Of a stretch of 64,000 bases of DNA, positions 33,928-44,533 are shown piece after piece; the stretch's first letter is position 1; every line of letters begins with the position of its first letter. The notes beneath the pieces were generated by a model. The model was not told where the DNA came from. It made no database searches and saw only the letters and a program-made list of their open reading frames with translations. Position numbers and translations under genes: made by a program. This DNA is from Aurelia coerulea. Its lineage: Eukaryota; Cnidaria; Scyphozoa; Semaeostomeae; Ulmaridae. The DNA is taken from NCBI GenBank assembly GCA_039566865.1, contig CM076954.1:6456001-6520000 (forward strand). The letters are read 5' to 3'.

Positions 33928-35704
33928 CACAGTGATCCAGCAAGTGCAATAAATACCGAAAAATGAAAATTCTCAAAATCAATCACGCTGTAGCTCATTT
34001 GAAAGAGCAATGATTGGCAGTCAAAATAAAAAAGGAATTATTAAAATCGGACCTATGAGAGCCAAGAAACAGATTTTTAAAGTTTCAAGAAATCACAAGT
34101 TTACAAATTTCATATCGAGAAGACAATTAACACTTGATTTAGGCTAACTTCAAAATTCAATTTCTCTGCTCAAACAGCTCCGATTCTTGAAATAATTTTT
34201 CTATTTTGATTGTATACATCTCAGCATTATTTGTCTTCCATTGCATCGAAAACGAGTGGAAAATTTTCGCGAATTTTGCGAATTACTACAAGAACCATAT
34301 TTGAGGATAAAAACCGATATTTAGGTAGAAACAGTTGAAAATCTAAAACACGGGGTCAAACGGTGTCTTAGCAAAAAATATTACAATTAACTAGAAGATG
34401 TCTCGAGTGCGTGTGCGAAAGGTTATCTTTGGGAACCTTCTGCAAAAAATTATATGGCCGTTTTAGAATGTGTGGTCATTTCTTGAAATGACATTTGGTC
34501 GTTAACTGAAACCAGTGTTGTTTTACATTAACTGAATTGATATTTTAGATAACGCCCTAAACTCATTTCAAATTAAATACAAGTCATGCAGCTGAATTCT
34601 AGAAACTAGGATCAATTGAAGAAACTAAAAATCAAAATACATTAACGTATAGTGGATTGAAGAACCAGGAACTCTACTCTTTGTGATGTCTGGTTTCAAT
34701 ACTGCATCAAATCCTATCAAATTCAGTTCAGAGGCATAATATTCTTTCTTATCACAGCAGTTATAAATACAAAGACTTCTCCAATGCTTATTCTTCAGTT
34801 TTAGTATCATAATTCATCTCATTGACTTTTGCCGTAGTTTGTAGAATATGGCTCGCTTTTGCTACATTCTGGGCAGATGTTATGAGCATTCTGACAAAAG
34901 GTCATGAATGTCATGTTGCACAAACGTTTGTCTTGCTCTGAATCCTGGGTCAATTTGGAAGCTGTGAAAATGTTTGTTCCAGGCGTTAGGACTGCTTTCA
35001 AGCCATACACCTATCGGATAGCCTTTTTTGAGAATTCAAGCAGCTCCCAGTTATGGGCAAGCATCTGGTGTATAGTAAGGAAATCTATTCTCTTCCGAGT
35101 GGAAATGTATTGCTAAGTGCAGCATCACATCAAAGGTGAAAAGCTTCAGTCTATCAACAGTCTTAGTGGTGTTTCTGGTGTCTGTAGTCTCGGAAACTGC
35201 GAGGCAGGCACCACAGAATCGCAAAATTTGCCCTGTCCTCATAACTATCAAATCAATCTGATCAATAACCATTTGTTCTCGTTCTGAAGAAAGTACGGCC
35301 AAAATCAGTCAACTACAACTATGACATTAAAGTTCAAGAGGAACCAGTAGGTCTAGTCTGACAGTGATAAGAAAGAACGTGGTGCTTCGGAATTGAATTT
35401 GACATGATTAATACAGTGTCGGATTCAGACATCACAAAGAGTAGAGTTCCTGGTTCTTCAGTCCACTATACGTTACTGTATTTTGATTTTTAGTTTCTTC
35501 AATTTATCCTAGTTTCAAGAATTCAGCTGAATGACTCGTCTTTAATTTAAAATGAGTTTAGGGAATTACCTAGAATATCAATTCAGTTACTGTAAAACAA
35601 CACTGGTTTCAGTAACGATCACATGTCATTTTCAGCGTGATTGATTTTGAGGATTTTCATTTTTCGGCATTTATTACATTATTTTGCCGTTCTGGATCAC
35701 TGTG
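33928..35704. mobile_element. Transib-like palindromic element E with RSS-type heptamer ends, 1777 bp
   Basis: Both ends, read inward, begin CACAGTGATCCAG. Flanks are CGGTC (33923-33927) and CGGCC (35705-35709), a 5-bp duplication with one change. Removing E and one copy restores L-L-S-V-F-S-K-I in LINE delta. An A-rich motif AAAAATGAAAAT lies 24 nt inside the left heptamer and 33 nt inside the right one. A second inverted pair (about 34490-34700 and 35430-35640) surrounds a central 700 bp with minus-strand coding-like remnants (34819-35302) of unknown kind. CAC-N-GTG ends and 5-bp duplications are known for Transib elements, the relatives of RAG1. No transposase core is recognised, so the class call rests on the ends. 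Confidence 0.65.
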
Positions 35705-36014
35705 CGGCCTTTAGCAAGATAACAAAAAAAGTTATGTATGAGCGTCTTTATAATTTTCTGGTAAAGCATGAAATTTCGTATGAATTGCAATTTGGATTTC
35801 GTGCAAGCCATTCCATTAACCATGCTCTGGTTAGTCCGACAGAAGCCATCAAGAACTCGCTAGATAAGAGGAAATTTGGTTGTGGAATATTTATTGATTT
35901 GCAAAAGGCATTTGACACAGTAAATCATAACATTCTTTTGATGAAGCTTGAACATTATGGAATTAGAGGAACTACTTTTGATTGGTTTAAGTCCTTTCTA
36001 TCAGATAGAAAGCA

Positions 36015-36478
36015 TGATCTTCATGGCTTAGAAAGCATGGCTTAAGATTCACGGAATCAACCACTTGCAAAGAAGGACCGAAAATGAAATTGGAAAAGCG
36101 AAGCTCGTAGAACGATGGACGAAAGACAATCTGACGTCAAGTGACATAGCACAAAAATACAACACCATGATACGAGAACCGACCCCTACGACAACAACGA
36201 CTCAACTGAAAACAACGAGAACGAGGCTAACAACAACAACAAAAGACGATAAGAACAATTTTACCTTATAAGGACAAAATTATTCTTGTAAACTAATTAA
36301 CCTTATATGGACAGACAATACACTATAAATAGAGGTAGATACTCTGAATAAATCAGTTGCTCTGAAGATGCCCTAGTGGGCGAAACTAGTCAGCACTGAA
36401 ATAAAGAATAACAAGCGCAAAAGACCAAATTGATGCCTGTTTTCTTCGAATGGTTAGGCCCTCTTCAACGGTACACTT
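36015..36478 (+). mobile_element. 464-bp hammerhead-bearing retro-insertion (Penelope-like or retrozyme-like)
   Basis: An exact 16-bp duplication TATCAGATAGAAAGCA flanks it (35999-36014 and 36479-36494). It opens with a coding-like frame continuing to 36271, with ACNACN repeats encoding Thr-rich sequence, then a non-coding part, a hammerhead ribozyme (36354-36398) and AATAAAG. Penelope-like elements and animal retrozymes carry type I hammerheads in their terminal repeats. The length fits either a truncated Penelope-like element or a retrozyme monomer. Confidence 0.65.
36354..36398 (+). ncRNA. Type I hammerhead self-cleaving ribozyme
   Basis: All core parts are present in order: CTGAAGA (36362-36368), stem II GCCC-TAGT-GGGC (36370-36381), GAAA (36382-36385), a two-base-pair stem III AC-TA-GT, and C at 36391 as predicted cleavage site. 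Stem I forms between CAGTTGCT (36354-36361) and AGCACTG (36392-36398) with one bulged T. The fit is close to the minimal hammerheads described from Penelope-like elements. Cleavage is predicted after 36391. Confidence 0.8.
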
Positions 36479-37395
36479 TATCAGATAGAAAGCAATATGT
36501 TTCAGCGAATGGATGAAACTCCAGTTGTCTCAGTGTTACTTGTGGGGTCCCTCAGGGTTCTGTCCTTGGCCCCCTTCTTCCTAATTTACATTAATGACTT
36601 GCCTCGCTCATCCTCAAAACTAACCTTCTATCTATTTGCTGATGATACTAACATTTACTATGAATCTAACAATCTTGATCCGCTTCAAAGAACAGTAAAC
36701 AAAGAATTGAAAAAGGTGAAAATGTGGCTTGATGTGAACAAACTGTCACTGAATATTGGTAAGACAAATTTTATCATTTTCAAGTCTCCTCAGCATTCTC
36801 TCACTGAAGCTGTCAGTATTAAAATTGGTAATCTTCCAATCGGGAAAACTTGCTATGTCAAATTTTTTGCTGTTCTTCTGGATGAAAATCTTTCTTGGAA
36901 ATATCACTAGACAGAACTTTCAAAAAAACTTGCTAGAACCTGTGGCATGTTCCTCAAAGTAAGACATTTTTTACCCATTAATGTGTTAATTTGTCTTTAT
37001 AATTCTCTATTTTCACCTTTTCTTCAGTATGGTATTTTAGTTTGGGGACTAACCTATGAAGCTTATATTAACCCAGTATTCTTGTTACAAAAAAGAGTTG
37101 TAAGGGCAATTTCATTTGAAAATTTTACTTCACATTCTACACCTATCTTCTTGAATCTGAACATTTTAAAGCTGCATGACCTCTTTCAGTTGAAATTGCT
37201 TACTTTTGTTTATGATTGTGTAAATAAAATCGCTCCTTCTTATTTTCATTCTTTCTTTGCATTAGCTGAAACCGTTCATCAATATGGTACGCGGCAAGCT
37301 AGCAAGAATGACATTTTCGTTACTCAGAAAAACACCGTTCAATATGGTCGCAGGTCTGTGCGTTTCTTTGGAGCAAAGTGCTGGAATAACATTCC

Positions 37396-37633
37396 CATAA
37401 AAATATAATCTTGAGGTTGACGTGCGGCAATAGTTACAGTTGATAAACATAAATTTCTCTATTGATTAAACTAAAATGCCAGGATTTAATTAGACTAGAT
37501 AAACATAAATTTCTCTATTGATTAAACTAAAATGCCAGGATTTAATTAGACTAAATGTGGCTTGATGTGAACAAATTTCTATAACATTTATAACTTTTTA
37601 TATAACTTGTTATAACTTTTTATAACATTCCCA
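37396..37633 (+). repeat. Patchwork filler insertion in LINE delta with a 58-bp tandem duplication
   Basis: TAACATTCCCA occurs on both sides (about 37387 and 37622), and the LINE protein continues across as WNNIP-MVIKSS. The insertion contains two tandem copies of a 58-bp unit (from 37441 and 37499) and AAATGTGGCTTGATGTGAAC at about 37553, a copy of LINE sequence at 36720. It also has several TATAACTTTTTATA repeats. Confidence 0.7.
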
Positions 37634-38035
37634 TGGTTATAAAAAGTTCACCATCTGCTCGTAGGTTTCGTCAGCAACTCAAATCCTTCTTCTTTGAAAA
37701 TAATTACCTAGCTTAAGTCATCATTCACCCTGAAGTCTTATTCTATTATGAAACTGAATAAACAGGTTGAACCAATTTGTCAAGTTCTTTAATCATTCTT
37801 AACACAGGGGGTGCTCTCTCCTCGATTAGCTTAGCTACTGGAGAGCTCCTCCTTAAGAAATTCCCCTACATACAATTCCCGTAATTTGTATTCTTTAGTT
37901 AATTATTATTGTATTAGTCGTTAATTATGTTGGTTTAATTTTCTAATATTGTTATATTTAGTGTATTTGTCTAGTTAAAATGTTATTGTATGTAGTGGAA
38001 CTTTAAAAATATATGAACTGAACTGAACTGAACTA

Positions 38036-38575
38036 TTTCCTCAACTGATGAGTCAACACCATTAACCCTAGAAAATTGTTTCCGGTTGGAAAGGTAGGAT
38101 TTGAACCATGCTAATTCCCGCTGCTGAATACCATAGTACCCTAGCTTTTTGCAAAGAATGTCATGGTCGACTGTGTCAAATGCCTTTTTCAGGTCAATAA
38201 ACACTAGTCCCACTAGCTTTCCGAGGTCCAACCCATTGTACCAGTAATCTGTGTTTTTAAGCAAACAAGTCACAGTAGAATGAAGGCGCAGAAACACAGA
38301 CTGGTCGGGAGAAAAGTAACCACTATCATTCATATGCTGGTATAATTGGTTTGTGACAAGTTTTTCAAAGAGCCTTGAGATGACAGGTAAAACTGAAATT
38401 GGGCGATAGTTCGATTTTTCAGCTTTGTCTCCCTCCTTAAAAATTGGTGTAACTCTGGCCAATTTCCACGAGTCTAGAAATTGGCTCGTTTCAAGTGATG
38501 TATTAAACAGACATGCCAAAGAGTTCTCAATAAAAGGCAAAGTACTTAAGACACTACGTTGCAATTACATAATCA
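38036..38575 (-). pseudogene. LINE zeta RT fragment (minus strand)
   Basis: Read from 38564 downward: LACLFNTSLETSQFLDSWKL, ARVTPIFKEGDKAEKSNYRP, ISVLPVISRLFEKLV, FIDLKKAFDTVDHDIL and ELAWFKSYLSNRKQFSRVNG. These are RT motifs 0-3 of a CR1/L2-like LINE. It is truncated before the catalytic motif exactly where the tail of LINE delta begins, and on the other side it ends in AT-rich sequence. It may have been the target of LINE delta. Confidence 0.85.
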
Positions 38576-38798
38576 ATTGTAATTAAGCTGCATATTCTTT
38601 ATGTAATGACTGTCTCTCAAATAAGTGCCCTCCTTGAATGAGCCCCCTTAAATAATTGCATGCTTATCATAGGATTTACCATATTTCCGTCAAAAATAAC
38701 CCGTCAATTAACTTTGTATCTATTGAATGATTTCTATGGACCTTTCTGATTCTAAACTATTTTCTTAATGTTTAAAACATTGAAATCAACTTTCGATA
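38576..38798. other. Short intergenic stretch
   Basis: No gene seen. It contains AATCAATTGTAATTAA-type palindromic AT-rich sequence. Confidence 0.3.
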
Positions 38799-38949
38799 GA
38801 CGATTACGCTAAAGATGGCGGCGAGGAACTTCTTACCAAGATGCATTGCGTTCGAATAACGAATCTCTGACGATTCTATAGAAATTCGATTAAAGAACGC
38901 GGTGCATCTTGGTAAAAAGTTCCTTGCCGCCATCTTTAGCGTAATCGTC
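38799..38949. mobile_element. Hairpin MITE J, 151 bp
   Basis: GACGATTACGCTAAAGATGG at the left and its inverse at the right belong to inverted arms of about 60 bases with only a few differences (for example AAGATGGCGGCGAGGAAC / GTTCCTTGCCGCCATCTT), around a loop near 38870. The RNA would fold into a single long hairpin. No clear target duplication is visible. Confidence 0.7.
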
Positions 38950-39889
38950 CATTGGGATACAGTGCCATTGTCTGTAACGGTAAAACACGATGAAGATGCG
39001 ACTTAAACAATTTTATGAAATTTGCAGTAGTAAAATTTCTCAAATTTCAATTCCCTTTTTACTAAAGTGTAATTGGAAACTTGCAAAATGCATACTTACA
39101 AAATGATGCATCCACAGGTGCTCTTTGCCTTCTCTTGGAATGCTGATTGAGAAGATAGAAGAATACACACATGGCTGGATTCGCATGCGAATGTTCAACC
39201 AGAACATATCCAATGTATGCATAATACCCTGAGAAAGAAGTTTTTCCTCAATCACTTAACATCTTAACATCTTTAATTGCTTTATACCGGGTGAGCCAAA
39301 AATGAATCCCCGTTTGGTAGGCCACTTCTCCATGAATATCACTGAAATGATATTGAAAACAGTCTTGTTTTATCGTTTATATGTCAAATTAGTTTCAGGA
39401 ATTTACCCGATTTTAATTGGCCATTCCTTTCCGTGGATATGAGAGATTTTCTGCAGAAAGCCCCAAGCAAAAATTTGCAAAAACGAGTGAAAACAATGAG
39501 CAACATTTAATTGGTTTTCCTTCCTCAAAATGATGACACTCACTTGTGTTCATGTACTTGTCCTCTTGGGAGAATGGAATCCCCCTGAATACGTTATAGA
39601 TACCAGAGATACCAGGGGGACTTGCTCATCCTCCCAAGAGGAGTGCAGAAGTCATTGCTGTAAGGTCCGCATAAGGCAGAAATGTTACCGAAATTTGTTC
39701 GTGGTTTTGGGCACGTTTTGAAGGTTTCTTGAAGAAGCTTTCTCGAGAATCATCCTTCATAATTCCAGGACGGAGTGGCCGATTTCAGTCGGGTGAATTT
39801 TGAAATGGATTTGAGCATGTCTACCATTAAGCTATATATATTTACTGATATCAATATCATTGTATTGTCGTGATGATATCTAGGCACAG
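38950..39889. other. Unassigned, with one mariner-type terminus
   Basis: TACCGGGTGAGCCAAAAATG at about 39287 matches the fragment at 31571. No opposite end or coding region is found. A complementary pair around CTTGGGAGAATGG / TCCTCCCAAGAGG (39560-39640) forms a local hairpin with GTTATAGATACCAGAGATACC in the loop. Confidence 0.4.
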
Positions 39890-40137
39890 GACGCCCAATC
39901 GCGTATTTTCGCGGCCTAGCTTAACTAATTTATACTGCTGCTAGTTCCTAACGGCAACATAAAGATTACACTCTTTTTCCTTTGAATTGAAGAAAATTGA
40001 AATTCATACCGTAAATGGTTGATTGTTATCTCGGTTATCTCTGTGTCTTTCCTCGTGTGCTCCTTTGCTCCGAAAGCATTGAAGCATTCTACCGCCATGG
40101 TAGCATTCTACCGCTATTCTGTTGCTGTTGTTATACT

Positions 40138-42009
40138 ACCGGGTGTCCCAAAAAAACGCAACGGATTTGATCGGGACTAGCGACAAGCATTTAGGTCCAA
40201 CCAATCCATGATAATTTTTCATATCATCCTCGATAGCTAACTTGAAGATAGATACCTCGTTTGTTGATATAAGTGCATGGAGAGTTGGAATATTGATCTT
40301 GAAAGTTCAAATTTGCCTGAACCTCCAAACCAGAGCTTGTGGCTTTTAGCCTCAAACGCGCTATTTTGGAAAAAATCTTATGAACTACCGTGAAATAAGA
40401 GAATAAAGCATCATGCTGACGAAAATATGTGAATAGAAATTCAATCAAATTCATCAATTTTTTCCTGAAAAGGCATCTTTTTTATGGTTCAAAAGCTTCG
40501 AAAAGTTAGCACTGCATCTGTTTCATAAAAGAAAGTAATCCACGAGAAGTTTGCTTGGGTATCGCAATGTCGCAAAGACACAGAGCATGATCCTTGGTAC
40601 AGCACCCAACCTCAGAAGACTAGATTTCAATGATTCAACCAATTTTCCCGCTTTTCAAATAAATGACGAAAAGATTGAATCTACGGGCAACATCAAATAC
40701 CTTGGTGTACAAATTGATCCGTTACTGAATTGGAAAGAGCAAATCAACATTGCTATCGGTAAGATTTCACGAGGAATAGGAATGCTAAAGTATTCCAAGA
40801 AATATCTTTCGTTGGAAACCATCCAAAAGATGTATCATAGTATAGTAGAGTCGCATTTTAGATATTGCTGCTCTGTTTGGGGATGTGCTGGTGATACCAT
40901 ACTTAGAAAATTGCAAAAGCTCCAAAATCGAGCAGCACGTGTCGTTACAAACAGTCCATTCGATCAATCATCGTTGCCATTAATATCACAACTAAGGTGG
41001 TTAACAGTCAAAGAAATGATTGACTTTGAGACAGCTTGTATAGTTTATAAAGCCTTGAATGGGCTTGCACCTCCCTACATGCAATCTATGTTTTACAAAT
41101 TGTCGGATTCTTGCAATCGGACCTTACGTAATACCAGCACTGACCTCAGGATTCCATTGTGTAAGACCTCAAATGGGTAGCGAAGCTTTTCGTATCGAGG
41201 GGTTACTGTTTGGAACAAATTGAGCTATGAAGTCAAAACTGCTCCTTCGCTAGCTACTTTCAAAACGAGGCTAAAGCATTTTTGAATGATCAAAGAGGTT
41301 GATAATCTAATTCAACGTTCAGCACATACGTTTGACTTCCGAGTCCCTTTCTTTCTATGTATTTTTTCTTTTTTTATATAGGATCTTCAAGTTGGTTTGT
41401 TTATATACTTGTAATTAGGTTAGATATGTTTTTAAGCAGGGCACATTGTAAATCATTTAATCTATATTTACTGAATGTATTTAACTCTGTTAAAATAAAT
41501 CAAAATGAAATGAAATGAAATGAAATGTGTGAAAAATGAATTAATTCTTGCAATCTTCATGACTTTAATGAAATGCATTTTGTATAATCTTTCTTCGAAT
41601 TATTACGAAACCCAGAAATCAAATATACCCAAGGGAAAATTATACAGGGATAAGATCCTTATAAATGCTCGTTCGTGTTTGGCTCTTTTGCTGGTGCACT
41701 ATGATTGAAGAAATATGTTTGTTATGTTTGTCAATTTTTAGCTTTATTACATTTTGTGTATGACTGAGGGGATTCCTCAAGCACGTCTTCAGTTAGGCCA
41801 AAACCCAAAACATCTGGTTTGAAGATGGAATCAAATTTGGACTTTCAAGATTGATATTCCGACTATCCATGCAAAAATATCAACAAACAAGGTATTTATC
41901 TTCAAGTTAGCTATCGAGGATTATATCAATCATTATTTTGGATTGATTGGACCTAAACTCTTGTCGCTAGTCTCGATCAAATCCGTTGCGTTTTTTGGGA
42001 CACCCGGTA
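40138..42009. mobile_element. Mariner/Tc1-type element H with about 250-bp terminal repeats
   Basis: The ends are TACCGGGTGTCCCAAAAAAA and inverse, with TA as target duplication. The mirrored arm of palindrome I has the empty site (ACTGCAATAATGCAGC near 43275). Terminal repeats continue inward through CGCAACGGATTTGATCGGGA and TTTAGGTCCAACCAATCC. No transposase remains: the interior is replaced by a LINE tail. Confidence 0.75.
40540..41530 (+). pseudogene. LINE eta: 5'-truncated LINE tail inside element H
   Basis: The frame is readable from KTQSMILGTA through KIESTGNIKYLGVQIDPLLN, ISRGIGMLKYSKKYL, VESHFRYCCSVWGCAGDTIL, KLQNRAARVV and LNGLAPPYMQSMF to a stop at 41178, and in another frame through RSFSYRGVTVWNKLS to about 41285. 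This is the RT thumb and C-terminus of an L2-like LINE. The 3' end is an AAATG repeat (41506-41528). It was inserted into H and truncated 5'. Confidence 0.85.
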
Positions 42010-42364
42010 CAATAATCATGCAGCATTATAGGTTGCAGTATGTATATCATGAAATAATAAGGAATGAAGCTTATTTACCTGCCTAAATCTAACAACAGTT
42101 GGGTCCTCGCTCCGTCATGGTGAATATTGCATCAAACGCCCAGTTCTTTGCATGAAAATTTTTCCCAGCGTTTAAAATTTGTACTCAATGCATTTGCCTT
42201 CACCTTCCTCCCCGAAATTATCTGAAACAAACGCGAAACAAAACTTATCTCCGCGACAGTTTGAAATCTGCAGAAGCTTGGTCACACAATCGCGTCCAGG
42301 TGAAAGGGAGCCGATGTTCGAAATTTGAACAACTCCAAAACTCCAAAATAACTCAAAATAACTC

Positions 42365-42895
42365 GAAACTAGGGCGGCAAGAATAGTCACAAACAGTGCT
42401 TATGATGGTTGGCTCACCATCAACGAACTTATCAATTCAGAAACTTTAAAAATGGTGTACAAGTCGGTAAATGACCTAGCTCCCACTTACCTAACAGAAA
42501 TGTTCGTCAGGCTATCCGATTCATGCAAGAGAGAACTGCGCAATACCAAAACAGATTTGGCCGTTCCTCATCGCAAATCGGCCTTCGGACAAAAGAGCTT
42601 CTCGTATAAGGGTGCTAAATTGTGGAAGGATCTTTTTATTGAAATAAAATCATCAAAAACTTATGAAACATTCAAGAAAAGTATCAGCAATACCAACATC
42701 GAATGCTGATTCTCTCTTTCATGCATTACTTTTAATTTGCTTATTAGATTGTTTTGTAAATAAGATTATTTAATTTTGTATGCTTTTCTTTTAATTTAGT
42801 TATTGTATGTATTTGCACGACCCACTGTAAATCAGTCCTTTGACTGACGTGGCCACCGTGCCTAAAGAAATTAAAATCAAATCAAATCAAAACAA
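42365..42895 (+). pseudogene. LINE theta: 5'-truncated LINE tail in palindrome I
   Basis: The frame reads TRAARIVTNSAYDGW, VNDLAPTYLTEMFVRLSDSC, NTKTDLAVPHRKS, FSYKGAKLWKDL and FKKSISNTNIEC to the stop at 42707, closely resembling LINE eta. The 3' tail is AAATC repeats (about 42868-42890). eta ends in AAATG and theta in AAATC, so they are different subfamilies. Confidence 0.85.
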
Positions 42896-43540
42896 AATTC
42901 GCAGTAAATAAAGGTTTTATCCCTCGGATGTTTCTGAGCAAGGATTATTGTCTGCAAATACTTTCTTTGAAAACTCGGGGGTTGAAACCTTAATTTCGAA
43001 CGTCGGCATCCTTTCACCTGGACACGATGGTAGGACCAAGCTTCAGCAGATTTTAAACTGTCGCTTAGATATCTTTGTTTCATGTTTGTTTTAAAATATT
43101 TCGGGGAAGAAAGTGAAGACAAATTCACTGAGTACGAGGTTTAAACGCTGGGCGTTTGATGCAATATTCACCAAGACTGAGCGAGGACAAAACTGTTGTT
43201 AGATTTAGGCAGGTAAATAAGCTTCATTCATTGTTATTTCATAGTATACATATTGCAACCTCTAATGCTGCATTATTGCAGTACAACAACAACAACAGAA
43301 TAGTAATATGTTACCATGGCGGAAGATTGCTTCAATGATGTTGGAGCAAGAGAGCACAAGAGGAAAGACAAAGAGATAACCGAGATAACAATCAACCATT
43401 TAAGGAATGAATTTCATTTTTCGTCAATTCAAAGAACAAATACTGCTATCGTTATGTTGCAGCTAGAAAACAGCAGCAGCGTAAATTACCTTCGTTAAGC
43501 TAGGCCGCCATAATATGCGATTGAATCCAGGAAGCCATGA

Positions 43541-44533
43541 CCTTTCAAACGTGGATTCTTTTTATTGACTCACGCGGTAGGACAATACCGGGAGGCCCAA
43601 ACAAGAATGAACCGACAAAACTAGGAAAGAAGCAAGCTACCAACAGCTGTTGTTCAAGCATTTTTTACTTTATGGTCGTTGTGTAGCAGTTTTGCAGCGG
43701 ATCGAACCAAGGTTGTAGATCCCCTTCTTGTTTGACGTGGGTTTCAGATCTGCCTGGTCTCACTTGACCCTTATTTCTGAAAATCAATGGTCAATGTCAA
43801 CATCGATAAAAAAAACCAAGGAAACGCGGTGAAGGTTGAACATTTAGTAACTTAACAGCATTTGAATCACTCTTTAGCGTCACCTACATTCATGTTCATT
43901 TTAAATTTCTTATACCCATGAGGCAAGACTACGAGGCACGCATGCTTGCGCGATTTCATCACCTTTCGCAAAAACGCGCCAGGAGGTTCGGAAATGCAGA
44001 TTTCCAGGAAAATTTTGAAGAAATCTATTTGGTATATTTGGCAAATCATGGTACATTCCTTATCGGGTATCAAAATCAGCTAAAGGTTTGGATCAAGAAA
44101 ATTTCTTGAATTGAAAATAAGCTTCTACATAATTTCTGGCACTGAAATAAATTCCATTAAGTGCACAGACAAGGAATCGAGAATAAGTAATAAAGAGACT
44201 AGAATCACAAAGAGCCTCATTTTCGAGCCTCAGTAAAGTCTTTGGAATTAAAATAAAGCTATCCATCGCTGGACTTTTTGTATTAGGGAAAACTTTCGAA
44301 GAAGATGGCAAAAAAGTGTTGTCAAGAGAGGACACAAACTTTTATTAAAGTGTAATGAAATACCTTAATATCTGCATCTTATTTTTTTCTTGCAGAAGCT
44401 AAAGAGTGGCAATTCAAAGCTGGCAACGTTTTGTATGCTAAAATATCGTTGCCCAATTTCTCAAAAAAGAAATCAAGCTGCGGCTGAAAAAAGGCAACTC
44501 ATTTTTTTCGATATAAATTCCAATTGTCTCTAG
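43541..44533. other. Unassigned stretch
   Basis: Short frames on both strands at 43867-44335 overlap each other and have no recognisable motif. No repeat with partners in this window was noticed. Confidence 0.35.

Larger units (their letters stand above)
32229..37729 (+). pseudogene. LINE delta ORF2: APE endonuclease and RT, interrupted
   Basis: APE motifs are in pieces: FSPFHMNTRSLSHHFDELIS, GLSETWNSI, GGVALYVKTG, CCAYRHPNSAID and ITDHFPQFSIF; the central catalytic GDFN reads GEFNID in another frame near 32790. The linker (FRNKPWINGKIQKMMRIRDN) and RT motif 1 (KLAKVIPLF; NYRPISLLS) lead up to E. After E come FSKITKKVMYERLYNF, GFRASHSINHALV, FIDLQKAFDTVNH and FLSDRK, then the hammerhead insertion. 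Next are [16 protein letters not shown] (frame-broken), FADDTNIYYES near 36640 and the thumb. WNNIP near 37390 is separated from MVIKSSPSARRF (37632) by the filler, and the ORF ends near 37715. Several breaks make it dead. Confidence 0.85.
32228..38033 (+). mobile_element. LINE delta: relative of gamma with three insertions
   Basis: The 5' end is truncated within ORF2; the 3' end is a GAACT repeat (38016-38033) after a stem-loop shared with LINE gamma. The coding sequence is interrupted by Transib-like element E (33928-35704), a 464-bp hammerhead-bearing insertion (36015-36478) and a filler insertion (about 37396-37633). At its right edge it abuts a minus-strand LINE RT fragment. Confidence 0.85.
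39890..43540. mobile_element. Large palindrome I, carrying element H and two LINE tails
   Basis: Left arm sequence (39890-40137 plus 42010-42340) is mirrored at 42960-43540; shared blocks include GCGGCCTAGCTTAAC, ATGGTTGATTGTTATCTCGG, AAGCTTATTTACCTGCCTAA and GCATCAAACGCCCAG. The right arm is uninterrupted, whereas the left arm carries H. The loop region (42365-42895) contains a LINE tail. Arm divergence is clearly higher than in A or C. Outer limits are approximate, and no target duplication or transposase is visible. Confidence 0.65.

Noticed and set aside
33928..35704. Element E as CACTA/EnSpm because of its CAC end
   Set aside because: CACTA elements have 2-3 bp duplications; here 5 bp are needed to restore the LINE frame, and F shows an exact 5-bp copy.
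36065..36271. Thr-rich plus-strand frame as an independent gene
   Set aside because: It lies entirely inside the hammerhead-bearing insertion and its second half is simple ACN repeats.
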